A DNA stretch of 42,252 bases from NCBI GenBank assembly GCA_021838635.1, contig JAKCDC010000022.1, positions 1 through 42,252 of the forward strand, read 5' to 3'. A program made the translations under genes and the position numbers. This DNA is from Pseudomonadota bacterium. Lineage in GTDB: Bacteria; Pseudomonadota; Gammaproteobacteria; Steroidobacterales; Steroidobacteraceae. The notes under the pieces were generated by a model, which worked only from the letters and a program-made list of their open reading frames with translations, made no database searches and had not been told where the DNA came from. Below are positions 34,772 to 42,252 of this stretch, piece by piece (within the stretch, counting starts at the first letter, position 1; every line of letters begins with the position of its first letter).

Positions 34772-34981
34772 GGATTTTGGGTTTGTACCGATGCGCAGCG
34801 CGGTGCATATGAACGGAGGCTGAATAAAGGGCATGTGCGCCGTGTCGCAACGAGTTGAGAGCCGGCGCGCAGGCCTGATGCAGCACACCGACTGACCGAT
34901 AATGTTGAGGCGGGCGAACAGGGTCGGGGCGGGCGGAGGCGGGTGATTCGGCGCGGGTTTCATCCTGGCGTGGCGAGGGAC

Positions 34982-35009
34982 TTGCCGGACGCGTCGTTAT
35001 GGATATAAT
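34982..35009 (+). promoter_or_regulatory. Promoter of the lexA-dnaE2 operon
   Basis: TTGCCG (34982-34987) and a consensus TATAAT (35004-35009) are separated by 16 bases. Transcription would begin near 35016, at the edge of the LexA-type operator, 25 bases before the lexA ATG. Confidence 0.75.
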
Positions 35010-35016
35010 CACAGCC

Positions 35017-35032
35017 TTGTACAAAAGAACAG
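35017..35032 (+). promoter_or_regulatory. LexA-type operator (SOS box)
   Basis: TTGTACAAAAGAACAG matches the gammaproteobacterial CTGT-N8-ACAG box in seven of eight fixed positions and covers the first transcribed bases of lexA. The same bases can be read as GTAC-N4-GAAC, close to the variant box of some cassette-linked LexA2 proteins. Either way the site fits self-repression of the SOS operon. Confidence 0.72.
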
Positions 35033-35040
35033 GCGGTACC

Positions 35041-35664
35041 ATGTCTGATCTCACGCCCCGTCAAATCGAAGTTCTGCGGCTGATCCAGCGCTTCATCACG
35101 CACTCGGGGATGCCGCCTACCCGTGCTGAAATCGCCCGTGAACTGGGGTTCCGCTCGGCCAATGCCGCCGAAGATCACCTGCGCGCGCTGGCACGCAAGG
35201 GAGTCATCGCGCTGGTGCCGGGTGCCTCGCGCGGCATTCAGCTGAAGGACACCATTCGTGAGCAGATCGGACTGCCGCTGATCGGGCGGGTCGCGGCCGG
35301 CCGGCCGATCTTCTCCGAGGAGAACATCGAGGCGCGCCTGGACATCGACCCGGGCGTGTTCCAGCCGCGCCCGCATTACCTGCTGAAAGTGACCGGCATG
35401 AGCATGAAGGATGCCGGCATCCTCGATGGCGATCTGGTGGCTGTGCACCGCACGCCGGAGGTGCGCAGCCGACAGATCGTCGTGGCGCGTCTGGAGAACG
35501 AGGTCACGGTGAAGCGCTATCGCCAGGAAGGTACCGTCGTCTGGCTGTTGCCAGAGAACAGCGACTTCGATCCCATCCGCGTCGATCTGAAAGAGCAGTC
35601 TTTGTTGATCGAGGGCATCGTGGTCGGCGTATTGCGCCGCGGCAAGAGCCACGGCCTCATGTAA
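35041..35664 (+). CDS. lexA: SOS repressor LexA
   Basis: LexA represses DNA damage genes and cuts itself when RecA filaments form. The 207 residues have an N-terminal winged helix ([15 protein letters not shown], then [13 protein letters not shown]), the self-cleavage bond A86-G87 (GRVAAGRP), the catalytic S121 (TGMSMKDAG) and K158 (VTVKRY). These match A84-G85, S119 and K156 of E. coli with a shift of two. ATG 35041 is chosen over an in-frame ATG at 34999 that lies before the promoter box. It heads the imuA-imuB-dnaE2 cassette. Confidence 0.96.
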   Translation: MSDLTPRQIEVLRLIQRFITHSGMPPTRAEIARELGFRSANAAEDHLRALARKGVIALVPGASRGIQLKDTIREQIGLPLIGRVAAGRPIFSEENIEARLDIDPGVFQPRPHYLLKVTGMSMKDAGILDGDLVAVHRTPEVRSRQIVVARLENEVTVKRYRQEGTVVWLLPENSDFDPIRVDLKEQSLLIEGIVVGVLRRGKSHGLM

Positions 35665-35682
35665 TGACGGGAGCCGGCGTGC

Positions 35683-36375
35683 ATGAGCGCCGATGGGCAG
35701 CGGCGCACTGCGCCGTCTTTGAGTCCCGCACGCGCAGACCCGCGTCTTGAGCGGCTGCTGGCGCATCCGGCGCTGTGGCGAGCTGGGTCCGCTGTACGTG
35801 CTGCAGTCTGGCCGAGCGGGTTTGCGCCGCTCGATGCAGGTCTGCCCGGGGGCGGCTGGCCGCGCAGCGGACTGATCGAGATTCTCCCCATGCGATTTGG
35901 TCAGGGTGAGCTGCAGTTGCTGCTGCCGGCGCTGGCGTCCATCACGCGCCGGCCCGAGGCGCGCTGGTGCATCTGGGTGGCGCCGCCGCTGCAGCCGTTC
36001 GCCCCGGCGCTCGCGGCGGCGGGTGTTGCGCTCCCTCGGCTGCTCATCGTGCGCGCTCGGCGAGCCAGCTCCCTCTGGGCTTTCGAGCAGGCGCTCGGCT
36101 CCGGTGCCTGCGATTGCGTGTGCGCCTGGACGCGGCAGGCGCCCGCGCGGCACATCCGTCGCCTGCATCTGGCGGCGCAGCGCGGTAACACGCTCGGGGT
36201 ATTGTTCAGAACGCGCGAGGCGGCCCGCGAGGCCTCCCCGGCGATGCTGCGCGTCGCGCTCGAGCCGCGGGGCGAGGGCGTGCGGGTCACGCTGCTGAAG
36301 AGCCGCGGCGGCGCGCGCGGCGCGCTCGATCTGACCTGGCCGGCCGATGCGTATGGCCCGCAGAGGGTGCCGTGA
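35683..36375 (+). CDS. imuA: SOS mutagenesis protein ImuA
   Basis: ImuA is a RecA/SulA-like accessory protein of damage-induced mutagenesis. The 230 residues include VWPSGFAPLDAGLPGGGWPRSGLIEIL, the family's opening, but the P-loop lysine of RecA is missing (RFGQGELQLLLP). It continues with WVAPPLQPFAPAL and WAFEQALGSGACDCVCAW. It starts 18 bases after lexA and its stop overlaps the imuB GTG. Its place in the cassette supports the name. Confidence 0.9.
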   Translation: MSADGQRRTAPSLSPARADPRLERLLAHPALWRAGSAVRAAVWPSGFAPLDAGLPGGGWPRSGLIEILPMRFGQGELQLLLPALASITRRPEARWCIWVAPPLQPFAPALAAAGVALPRLLIVRARRASSLWAFEQALGSGACDCVCAWTRQAPARHIRRLHLAAQRGNTLGVLFRTREAAREASPAMLRVALEPRGEGVRVTLLKSRGGARGALDLTWPADAYGPQRVP

Positions 36376-37787
36376 GGGCGCCAAAGACGCTGGATCTGTT
36401 TGCTCCGGAACGTCTGCCGCGCCGCGCGGTCCGTCCGCCCGTGCACCCCGTGCAGCCGCGCGGGACACCCGAACGTCCCGCGCGGCTCTCGCAGGCGCCG
36501 TTGTGGCTCGCGGCGCATCTGCCGCAGATGACGCAGGCATCAGATCCAGTCGTCTCGCGGGCGCTGCACTCGCTCGCCGTGCGCGCGCAGCGTTTCACGC
36601 CCCGCGTCAGTCTTGCACCGCCCGACGCGGTGCTGCTCGAGGTGCGCTCCAGTCTGCACTTGTTTGGCGGCGTGGACGGGCTGCGCCGCGCGGTGGCCGG
36701 GGAGTGCGCCGCACTCGGCCAGCCGGCCATCCTCGCCTTCGCGCCGAGCGCCTCGGCCGCACTCGCCGGCACGCGGGCCGGGCAGGCGTTCACGGTGTTG
36801 GAAGCGGGACAACTGGCCGGCGCGCTGGCCGCGTTGCCGCTCGCGGCGCTGCGCTGGCCGCCGCAGCAGATCGAACGGCTCACCCGCATCGGCGTACACA
36901 CCGTCGGGGCGGCGCTGCGTCTGCCGCGCGCCGGATTCGCACAGCGCTTCGGTGCGGCACAGCTCGCCGCGCTCGATCAGCTGACCGGACGAGCGGCCGA
37001 TCCGCGCGAGCGCTTCGAGGCGCCGCTGCGCTTTCGCCGCCGCCGCGAGCTGCCCTGCGAATCCGACAGTCACGCGCTGCTCGCCGCGACGCTGCACTCG
37101 CTGCTGGAGGAACTGAGCCGCTTCCTGTCGGCCCGTCAGTGCGGTGTGCTCGCACTCGAGTGCCGGCTGTGGCATCGGCAGGCTGCGCCGAGCGGTTGCG
37201 TGCTGCGGTTCAGCGCCCCGCTTGCCGATGCGGCGCGGCTCGCCGCGCTGCTCGAGGAGCGGCTGCACGCTCTTACGTTGCCCGAACCGGTGCGCGCCTG
37301 CGAGCTGCGCGCCGGATGGCCCGTGCCACAGCCGATGCAGACCGGCGGTCTGTGGCAGCCGGGAGAGCGCGGTGGACTCGCCGCAGCGCCGGGTGTGGAG
37401 CTCATCGAACGGCTGCGGGCCCGTCTCGGTCCAGAGGCACTGGAGACGCTCACACTCGTGGCCGATCGTCGCCCGGAGGCCGCCTGGCGCGCCGGCCCAC
37501 CGGCGCCTGCGTCTGATGCCGGACCGCAGGCGGCGCCGTGCGCCGTGCACCGACCGCTGTGGCTGCTGCCGGCACCGCGGCTGCTGCGCCAGCGCGGCGG
37601 GCTGCCACGCTGGCGCGGGGCGCTGCGCCTGGAGGGCGAGCCTGAGCGCATCGAGACCGGCTGGTGGGACGGCCGGGAGGTGGCCCGGGATTACTACACC
37701 GCCCGCGATGGCCACGGCCGGCGGCTGTGGCTGTTCCGCGAACGCCCCCCCCCGCACCACTGGTTCCTGCACGGGGTGTACGGATGA
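36372..37787 (+). CDS. imuB: Catalytically inactive Y-family protein ImuB
   Basis: ImuB is a Y-family polymerase relative that has lost catalysis and serves as an adaptor linking DnaE2 to the sliding clamp. The 471 residues keep the fold (VLLEVRSSLHLFGG in the palm, then the helix-hairpin-helix-like RWPPQQIERLTRIGVHTVGAALRLPR), but the acidic active-site residues of active Y-family enzymes are not seen at the N-terminus (APLWLAAHLPQM). It overlaps both neighbours by four bases, GTGA with imuA and ATGA with dnaE2. A nine-C run at 37745-37753 near the end does not break the frame. Confidence 0.9.
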   Translation: MRAPKTLDLFAPERLPRRAVRPPVHPVQPRGTPERPARLSQAPLWLAAHLPQMTQASDPVVSRALHSLAVRAQRFTPRVSLAPPDAVLLEVRSSLHLFGGVDGLRRAVAGECAALGQPAILAFAPSASAALAGTRAGQAFTVLEAGQLAGALAALPLAALRWPPQQIERLTRIGVHTVGAALRLPRAGFAQRFGAAQLAALDQLTGRAADPRERFEAPLRFRRRRELPCESDSHALLAATLHSLLEELSRFLSARQCGVLALECRLWHRQAAPSGCVLRFSAPLADAARLAALLEERLHALTLPEPVRACELRAGWPVPQPMQTGGLWQPGERGGLAAAPGVELIERLRARLGPEALETLTLVADRRPEAAWRAGPPAPASDAGPQAAPCAVHRPLWLLPAPRLLRQRGGLPRWRGALRLEGEPERIETGWWDGREVARDYYTARDGHGRRLWLFRERPPPHHWFLHGVYG

Positions 37788-40700
37788 GCGGCGCGGCGGA
37801 CCGGCCGGCCGCTGCCGCCGGCGGGTATGCGGAGTTGCATTGTCTGAGCAATTTCACGTTCCTGCGCGGCGCCTCTCACCCGCAGGAGCTTGTTGCCCGG
37901 GCCGCGGCGCTTGGTTATCACGCGCTCGCCCTGACCGATGAGTGTTCGCTCTCGGGCGTGGTGCGCGCGCACGTGGCGGCCAAGGAGCACGGCCTGCATC
38001 TGATCATCGGTGCGGAGCTGCGGCTTCAGTGCGGCCTGCATCTCGTGGTGCTCGCCACCGACCGACACGGGTACGGGCGGCTCTGCCGCCTCATCACGCT
38101 CGGCCGGCGGGCCGCCCACAAGGGTGAGTATCACCTCACGCGCGAGGATCTGGCCGCGACGCTCGAGCACTGCCTGTTGCTGTGGCTACCGGCAGAGCCA
38201 CCGCAGGCCGAGCAGGCGCGCTGGCTCGCTCGGCAGTTCCCCGGTGCGGTCTGGATCGCCGTGGAGTTGCTGCGCGGCGGCGCGGATCGCGCGCAGCTGG
38301 AGGCGTTGCGGCGCATCGGGTGCGCCGCCGCGCTGCCGCTGGTCGCCAGCGGCGATGTGCACATGCACGTGCGCGCGCGCCGACGACTGCAAGATGCGCT
38401 GACGGCCGTGCGCCTGAACGTGCCGGTCGCCGAGGCCGGCTGGAACCTCTATCCCAACGGCGAGCGCTATCTGCGCGAGCCTGAGCGGCTCGCCAAGCTT
38501 TATCCGCCTGAGCTCATCGCCGAGACGGCGCGCATCGCGGCGCGCTGCACATTCTCGCTCGATGAGCTGCGCTACGAGTATCCGCGCGAGCTGGTGCCCG
38601 CCGGCGAGACCCCCGCGCGCCACCTGCGCCGGCTCACCGAGGAAGGTGCCCAGCGCCGCTGGCCCGAGGGCATTCCGCCGGCCGAGCGTGCCGCGCTCGA
38701 GCACGAACTGGCACTGATCGCGGAACTCGGTTACGAGCCGTACTTCCTCACCGTGCACGACCTCGTCGATTTCGCGCGGCGCCGCGGCATTGTCTGTCAG
38801 GGCCGTGGTTCGGCGGCCAACTCGCGGGTGTGTTACTGCCTCGGGGTGACCGCGGTCGATCCGCGGCGCGGGGCGGGGTTGTTGTTCGAGCGGTTCATCT
38901 CCCGGGAGCGCAACGAGCCGCCCGACATCGACATCGACTTCGAGCACGAGCGGCGCGAGGAGGTGATCCAGTACGTCTACGCCAAGTACGGTCGCGAGCG
39001 TGCCGCGCTCGCCGCCACCGTGATCCAGTACCGCTCGCGCAGCGCGCTGCGCGATCTGGGCCGGGTGTTCGGGTTCGAAGCGGCGGCCTGTGACCGGCTC
39101 GCCCGGGTGATGCAGTGGTGGGACGGGAGCGAGGCGCTCGCCGAGCGGTTGCGCGCGGCGGGGTTTGATCCAGAGAGTCCGCCGCTGACGCAGCTGGTGC
39201 CGCTCGCGCGCGAGCTGCTCGCCTTTCCCGGCTTCCCGCGGCACCTCTCGCAGCACGTCGGCGGGCTGGTGATCAGCGCCGGGCGGCTCGATGAGCTGGT
39301 GCCGATCGAGAACGCCGCCATGCCCGAGCGCACCGTGGTGCAGTGGGACAAGGACGACCTCGATGCGCTCGGTCTGCTGAAGGTCGATGTGCTTGCCCTC
39401 GGGATGCTCACCGCACTGCGCAAGGCTATCGATCTGGTCAACGCGCTGCGCGGCACGCGCCATGCGCTCGGGTCACTGCCGGCGGAGGATCCGGCCGTAT
39501 ACCAGATGATCTCGCGCGCCGACACGGTCGGGGTGTTTCAGATCGAATCGCGTGCGCAGATGGCGATGCTGCCGCGGCTGAAACCGCGCTGCTACTACGA
39601 CCTGGTCATCGAGGTGGCGATCGTGCGCCCGGGACCCATCCAGGGCGACATGGTGCATCCGTACCTGAGGCGCCGCCAGGGGCGCGAGCCGATCGAATAT
39701 CCGAGCGAGGCCGTTGAGTCGGTGCTGCGGCGAACCCTCGGGGTGCCGATCTTCCAGGAGCAGGTGATGCAGCTGGCGATGGTGGCTGCGGGGTTCACGC
39801 CGGGGCAGGCCGATCAGCTGCGCCGCGCCATGGGTGCCTGGAAGCGCAGCGGCGGTATCGGACATTTCCGCCCGATGCTCCTCGAGGGCATGGCCGCGCG
39901 CGGGTATGCGAGTGAGTTTGCCGAACGGGTCTACCGGCAGATGATGGGGTTTGGCGATTACGGCTTTCCGGAGTCGCATGCCGCGAGCTTCGCGCTGCTG
40001 GTGTACGACTCGGCCTGGCTGAAGTGCCACGAGCCGGCGGCCTTCACCGCCGCGCTGCTGAACAGCCAGCCGATGGGTTTTTACGCCCCGGCGCAGTTGG
40101 TGCGCGATGCGCGCGCCCATGGTGTCGAGGTTCGTGCGGTGGACGTAGAGGCGAGCGAGTGGGACTGCACGCTCGAGCGCAGTGCGGCGGCGCAGCCGGC
40201 GCTGCGGCTCGGGCTGCGTCTGGTGAAGGGTCTGAGCCGCGCCGGCGCGGCGCGGCTCACCGAGACGCGTGCCGCGGGCCCGTTCACTACCCTGACGGAC
40301 CTCGCTCGGCGCACTGGACTGCGGCGCACCGACCTGGAGGCGCTGGCGGCTGCCGGTGCGCTCGCCGGTTTGAGCGGCAACCGCCATCTGGCCTTCTGGG
40401 ACGTCGCGGGCGTGGAGCGGCCGCTGCCGCTCGAAGCGGCGAACATGCCGACCGCCGCAGACGCCTCGGCCCCGGCGGCCGATGCGGCCCGACCGCTCAT
40501 CGGCGCGCCGAGCGAAGCGCAGAGCATCGTGGCCGACTACGCTTCCCTGGGCCTGACACTCGGCCGGCATCCGCTGGCGCTGCTGCGCGAGGGACTGCAC
40601 GGCCGCGGGGTACGCCGCGCCGAGGAGGTCTGTGCGCGGCCGGAGGGAAGCGCGGTGCGAACCGCCGGCATCGTGCTGATGCGCCAGCGTCCGGGGTCCG

Positions 40701-40930
40701 CCGGCGGCGTCACCTTCATCACGCTGGAGGACGAGAGCGGGCAGGTCAACGTCATTGTCTGGGAGCGTACCGCACGGGCCTACCGCGAGGCGCTGCTCGG
40801 GGCACGGCTGCTCGAAGTGCACGGCCGGCTGCAGCATGCCGAGGGCGTCACGCACCTGATTGCCCGGCGGCTGTTCGATCGCACGGGGCTGCTCGGGGCG
40901 CTGGCGACGCACTCGCGCGACTTTCACTGA
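37784..40930 (+). CDS. dnaE2: Error-prone DNA polymerase DnaE2
   Basis: DnaE2 is the translesion C-family polymerase of the ImuA-ImuB-DnaE2 mutasome. The 1048 residues start with a PHP domain (YAELHCLSNFTFLRGASHP, 15-33). The palm has the catalytic pair D381 and D383 in PPDIDIDFEHERRE and a third acidic site in LLKVDVLALG. The fingers, helix-hairpin-helix and OB fold (VTFITLEDESGQVNVIVWE, near 990) follow, and it lacks the C-terminal tau-binding part of the replicative DnaE. ATG 37784 overlaps the imuB stop. A terminator follows directly. Confidence 0.95.
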   Translation: MSGAADRPAAAAGGYAELHCLSNFTFLRGASHPQELVARAAALGYHALALTDECSLSGVVRAHVAAKEHGLHLIIGAELRLQCGLHLVVLATDRHGYGRLCRLITLGRRAAHKGEYHLTREDLAATLEHCLLLWLPAEPPQAEQARWLARQFPGAVWIAVELLRGGADRAQLEALRRIGCAAALPLVASGDVHMHVRARRRLQDALTAVRLNVPVAEAGWNLYPNGERYLREPERLAKLYPPELIAETARIAARCTFSLDELRYEYPRELVPAGETPARHLRRLTEEGAQRRWPEGIPPAERAALEHELALIAELGYEPYFLTVHDLVDFARRRGIVCQGRGSAANSRVCYCLGVTAVDPRRGAGLLFERFISRERNEPPDIDIDFEHERREEVIQYVYAKYGRERAALAATVIQYRSRSALRDLGRVFGFEAAACDRLARVMQWWDGSEALAERLRAAGFDPESPPLTQLVPLARELLAFPGFPRHLSQHVGGLVISAGRLDELVPIENAAMPERTVVQWDKDDLDALGLLKVDVLALGMLTALRKAIDLVNALRGTRHALGSLPAEDPAVYQMISRADTVGVFQIESRAQMAMLPRLKPRCYYDLVIEVAIVRPGPIQGDMVHPYLRRRQGREPIEYPSEAVESVLRRTLGVPIFQEQVMQLAMVAAGFTPGQADQLRRAMGAWKRSGGIGHFRPMLLEGMAARGYASEFAERVYRQMMGFGDYGFPESHAASFALLVYDSAWLKCHEPAAFTAALLNSQPMGFYAPAQLVRDARAHGVEVRAVDVEASEWDCTLERSAAAQPALRLGLRLVKGLSRAGAARLTETRAAGPFTTLTDLARRTGLRRTDLEALAAAGALAGLSGNRHLAFWDVAGVERPLPLEAANMPTAADASAPAADAARPLIGAPSEAQSIVADYASLGLTLGRHPLALLREGLHGRGVRRAEEVCARPEGSAVRTAGIVLMRQRPGSAGGVTFITLEDESGQVNVIVWERTARAYREALLGARLLEVHGRLQHAEGVTHLIARRLFDRTGLLGALATHSRDFH

Positions 40931-40965
40931 CCGCTGCGGCGGCCGTGCAGCGGATTTATTTTTCC
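40931..40965 (+). terminator. Intrinsic terminator of the SOS operon
   Basis: CCGCTGC (40931-40937) pairs with GCAGCGG (40947-40953), a 7-bp stem with a 9-base loop, followed by ATTTATTTTTCC. It begins directly after the dnaE2 stop and overlaps the end of the convergent small gene. Confidence 0.78.
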
Positions 40966-41213
40966 CGCCGCCGCGCCCGCCCTCCGGTGCCGTCCCCGTC
41001 GATCTCGTAGTCATCGAAATCGCTGGTCAGCTCGGCGGTGTGCTTCTCCTCGAACATCCGCTCGAGGCGACGCCAAGCCGGCTCTCCGCTCTTCGGACCG
41101 CGGTGCTTGGCCAGATCGAGATCCTTGATCACCTGATCGAGATCGACGTCACCTTCCTCGACCTCCGCTTCCTCTTCGTCCTCGAACTCTTCCGATTCGG
41201 ATTTCTCGCTCAT
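40956..41213 (-). CDS. Small acidic protein of unknown function
   Basis: This 85-residue protein has a very acidic first half (EEFEDEEEAEVEEGDVDLDQVI) and a conserved-looking second half with PAWRRLERMFEEKHTAELTSDFDDYEI, then a basic tail GGRARRREK. The second half resembles small conserved gammaproteobacterial proteins of no known role. The ATG at 41213 is chosen since upstream in-frame codons run through a GC-rich inverted repeat (41227-41242). It follows gspF on the same strand by 74 bases. It ends inside the dnaE2 terminator. Confidence 0.75.
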   Translation of the reverse strand: MSEKSESEEFEDEEEAEVEEGDVDLDQVIKDLDLAKHRGPKSGEPAWRRLERMFEEKHTAELTSDFDDYEIDGDGTGGRARRREK

Positions 41214-41287
41214 GTGACACGCCGAACTCCCGCCCGCGGGAGGGTGCGCAGATTTAATCACAAGCCGTGCCGGGCGCAATGGGTCAC

Positions 41288-42252
41288 TCAGTGAATCAGA
41301 TCATCCAGTCGGAAGATGGGCAGGAGCATTGCAAAAACGATGCCCATGACGAACAGCCCCATGACCACGATCAGCAGCGGGCCGAGCAGCCCCACCATCG
41401 CCGCCATGATCGCGTCGAGCTCGCGCTCCTGGCTGGCTGCGGCCTGAATGAGCATCGCGTCGAGCTCCCCGCTCGACTCCCCGCTGGAGATCAGGTGGAT
41501 GGTCATGGGCGGGAACAGTTTACTCACCCCGAGCGAGCGGCCGATCGGCGCGCCTTCGCGCACCCGCTCGGCGGCCTGCAGCACCGCATCACGCATCGGC
41601 ACGCTGGTGACCACCTCCCCGGCGATGCGCAGCGCGTCGAGCACCGGTACGGCGCTCATCGAGAGGATGCTGAAGGTGCGCGTGAAGCGCGCGGTGTTGA
41701 ACCCACGCACCAGCTTGCCGGCGAGCGGCAGGCCGAGCACCACCCGATCGAAGCGGCGCCGGGTGGCGGGGTTGCGCAGCGCGCGGCGCGCCAGCACGAC
41801 TGCGAGCGCCGCGGCGAGCACGATCCAGATGCCGTGCACGCGCAGGAAGTGGCTGGTACCGATCAGGATGCGGGTGATCAGCGGCAGTCGGGCTTTGCTG
41901 GCCTGGAACACCGCGACCACCTTCGGGACCACGTACACCATGAGCGCGGCCACGATCAGGAAACACATCACCGTGAGCACGATCGGGTAGAGCATCGCGG
42001 CGAGGATCTTCTGGCGGATCTCCTCGCGGCTCTCGGTGTAATCGGCCAGCCGCTCCAGCACCGTGTCGAGGTGTCCGGCCTGTTCGCCGGCGGCCACCGT
42101 AGCGCGGTAGATCTCCGGAAAGACGCGCGGGAACTCCGCCAGTCCGTCGGCGAGCGTGTGTCCCTCCATCACCCGCGAGCGCACCCCGAGCAGGATGCTC
42201 TGCACCCGGGGTTTGTCGGTCTGCTGCGAGACCGCGAGCAGCGACTCCAGAT
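41288..42252 (-). CDS. gspF: Type II secretion inner-membrane protein GspF (partial)
   Basis: The frame runs open to the window edge, so the N-terminal part is cut off; about 321 residues remain. GspF is the polytopic inner-membrane platform protein of type II secretion. Visible are AVSQQTDKPRVQSILLGVRS, EGHTLADGLAEFPRVFPEIYRATVAAGEQAG, and a second copy of the T2SSF domain with RTFSILSMSAVPVLDAL and ISSGESSGELDAML. Three membrane spans occur near the first domain's end, the middle and the C-terminus. PilC is related, but the AGEQAGHLDTVLERLADYTE wording is closer to GspF. The rest of the gsp operon is expected beyond the window. Confidence 0.9.
   Translation of the reverse strand, partial: LESLLAVSQQTDKPRVQSILLGVRSRVMEGHTLADGLAEFPRVFPEIYRATVAAGEQAGHLDTVLERLADYTESREEIRQKILAAMLYPIVLTVMCFLIVAALMVYVVPKVVAVFQASKARLPLITRILIGTSHFLRVHGIWIVLAAALAVVLARRALRNPATRRRFDRVVLGLPLAGKLVRGFNTARFTRTFSILSMSAVPVLDALRIAGEVVTSVPMRDAVLQAAERVREGAPIGRSLGVSKLFPPMTIHLISSGESSGELDAMLIQAAASQERELDAIMAAMVGLLGPLLIVVMGLFVMGIVFAMLLPIFRLDDLIH

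Noticed and set aside
34999-35040. An earlier in-frame ATG for lexA
   Set aside because: It lies ahead of the -10 box and within the promoter, and adds residues not found in LexA.
37745-37753. A nine-C run near the end of imuB as a possible frameshift
   Set aside because: The frame continues to a normal ImuB C-terminus and an ATGA overlap with dnaE2, so the sequence is consistent as it stands.
41227-41242. CTCCCGC/GCGGGAG inverted repeat as terminator of gspF
   Set aside because: The loop is only two bases and no T-tract follows on the minus strand, so it is not convincing.

Overview
The window is a stretch of high-GC chromosome from a gammaproteobacterium, most like the Xanthomonadales and their Nevskiales/Steroidobacterales relatives. 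This rests on gene order and family content, not on a marker-gene phylogeny. The order rne | rluC | yceF | yceD-rpmF-plsX-fabH is the one known from E. coli. The run exbB-exbD-msbA-lpxK-ycaR-kdsB, the mfd-csiV pair, the lexA-imuA-imuB-dnaE2 cassette and a very large TonB receptor of the Xanthomonas/Caulobacter type all fit that group. No tRNA, rRNA or CRISPR array was seen.

Layout. 1-430: homopolymer-rich contig edge and the frameshifted 3' end of an IS110-type transposase. 493-3024: a TonB-dependent receptor on the minus strand. 3521-9066, minus strand: csiV, mfd, a class III nucleotide cyclase and a small exported protein. 9284-12531: lolC-lolE-lolD for lipoprotein release, overlapping tail to tail with a DUF2062 membrane protein. 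13117-17914: exbB-exbD-msbA-lpxK-ycaR-kdsB, which energises outer-membrane transport and supplies lipid A transport, lipid A 4'-phosphorylation and CMP-KDO. 18054-25964: an accessory block with a glycine-zipper lipoprotein, a 1084-residue TonB receptor, a flavin-dependent halogenase, a SapC-family protein and a convergent LacI-family regulator. 26096-34018: low-molecular-weight phosphatase, RNase E, RluC, YceF and the yceD-rpmF-plsX-fabH operon, without fabD-fabG-acpP behind it. 34306-40930: an Lpp-like lipoprotein and the SOS mutagenesis operon lexA-imuA-imuB-dnaE2. 40956-42252: a small acidic protein and a type II secretion GspF protein that runs off the window.

How the genes work together. 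Much of the window serves the envelope: lipoprotein sorting, lipid A transport, KDO activation, proton-motive-force coupling to TonB receptors, and a murein-type lipoprotein. The best candidate for a little-described system is the receptor-halogenase-SapC-LacI block. Its promoter at 19222-19250 is followed at once by a LacI-type operator at 19253-19268, and a LacI-family regulator sits at the other end of the block. This suggests a substrate-inducible uptake unit in which a halogenase and a SapC protein of unclear role are co-expressed with an outer-membrane receptor. The second well-defined circuit is the SOS operon, with a consensus -10 box and a LexA-type operator just ahead of lexA.
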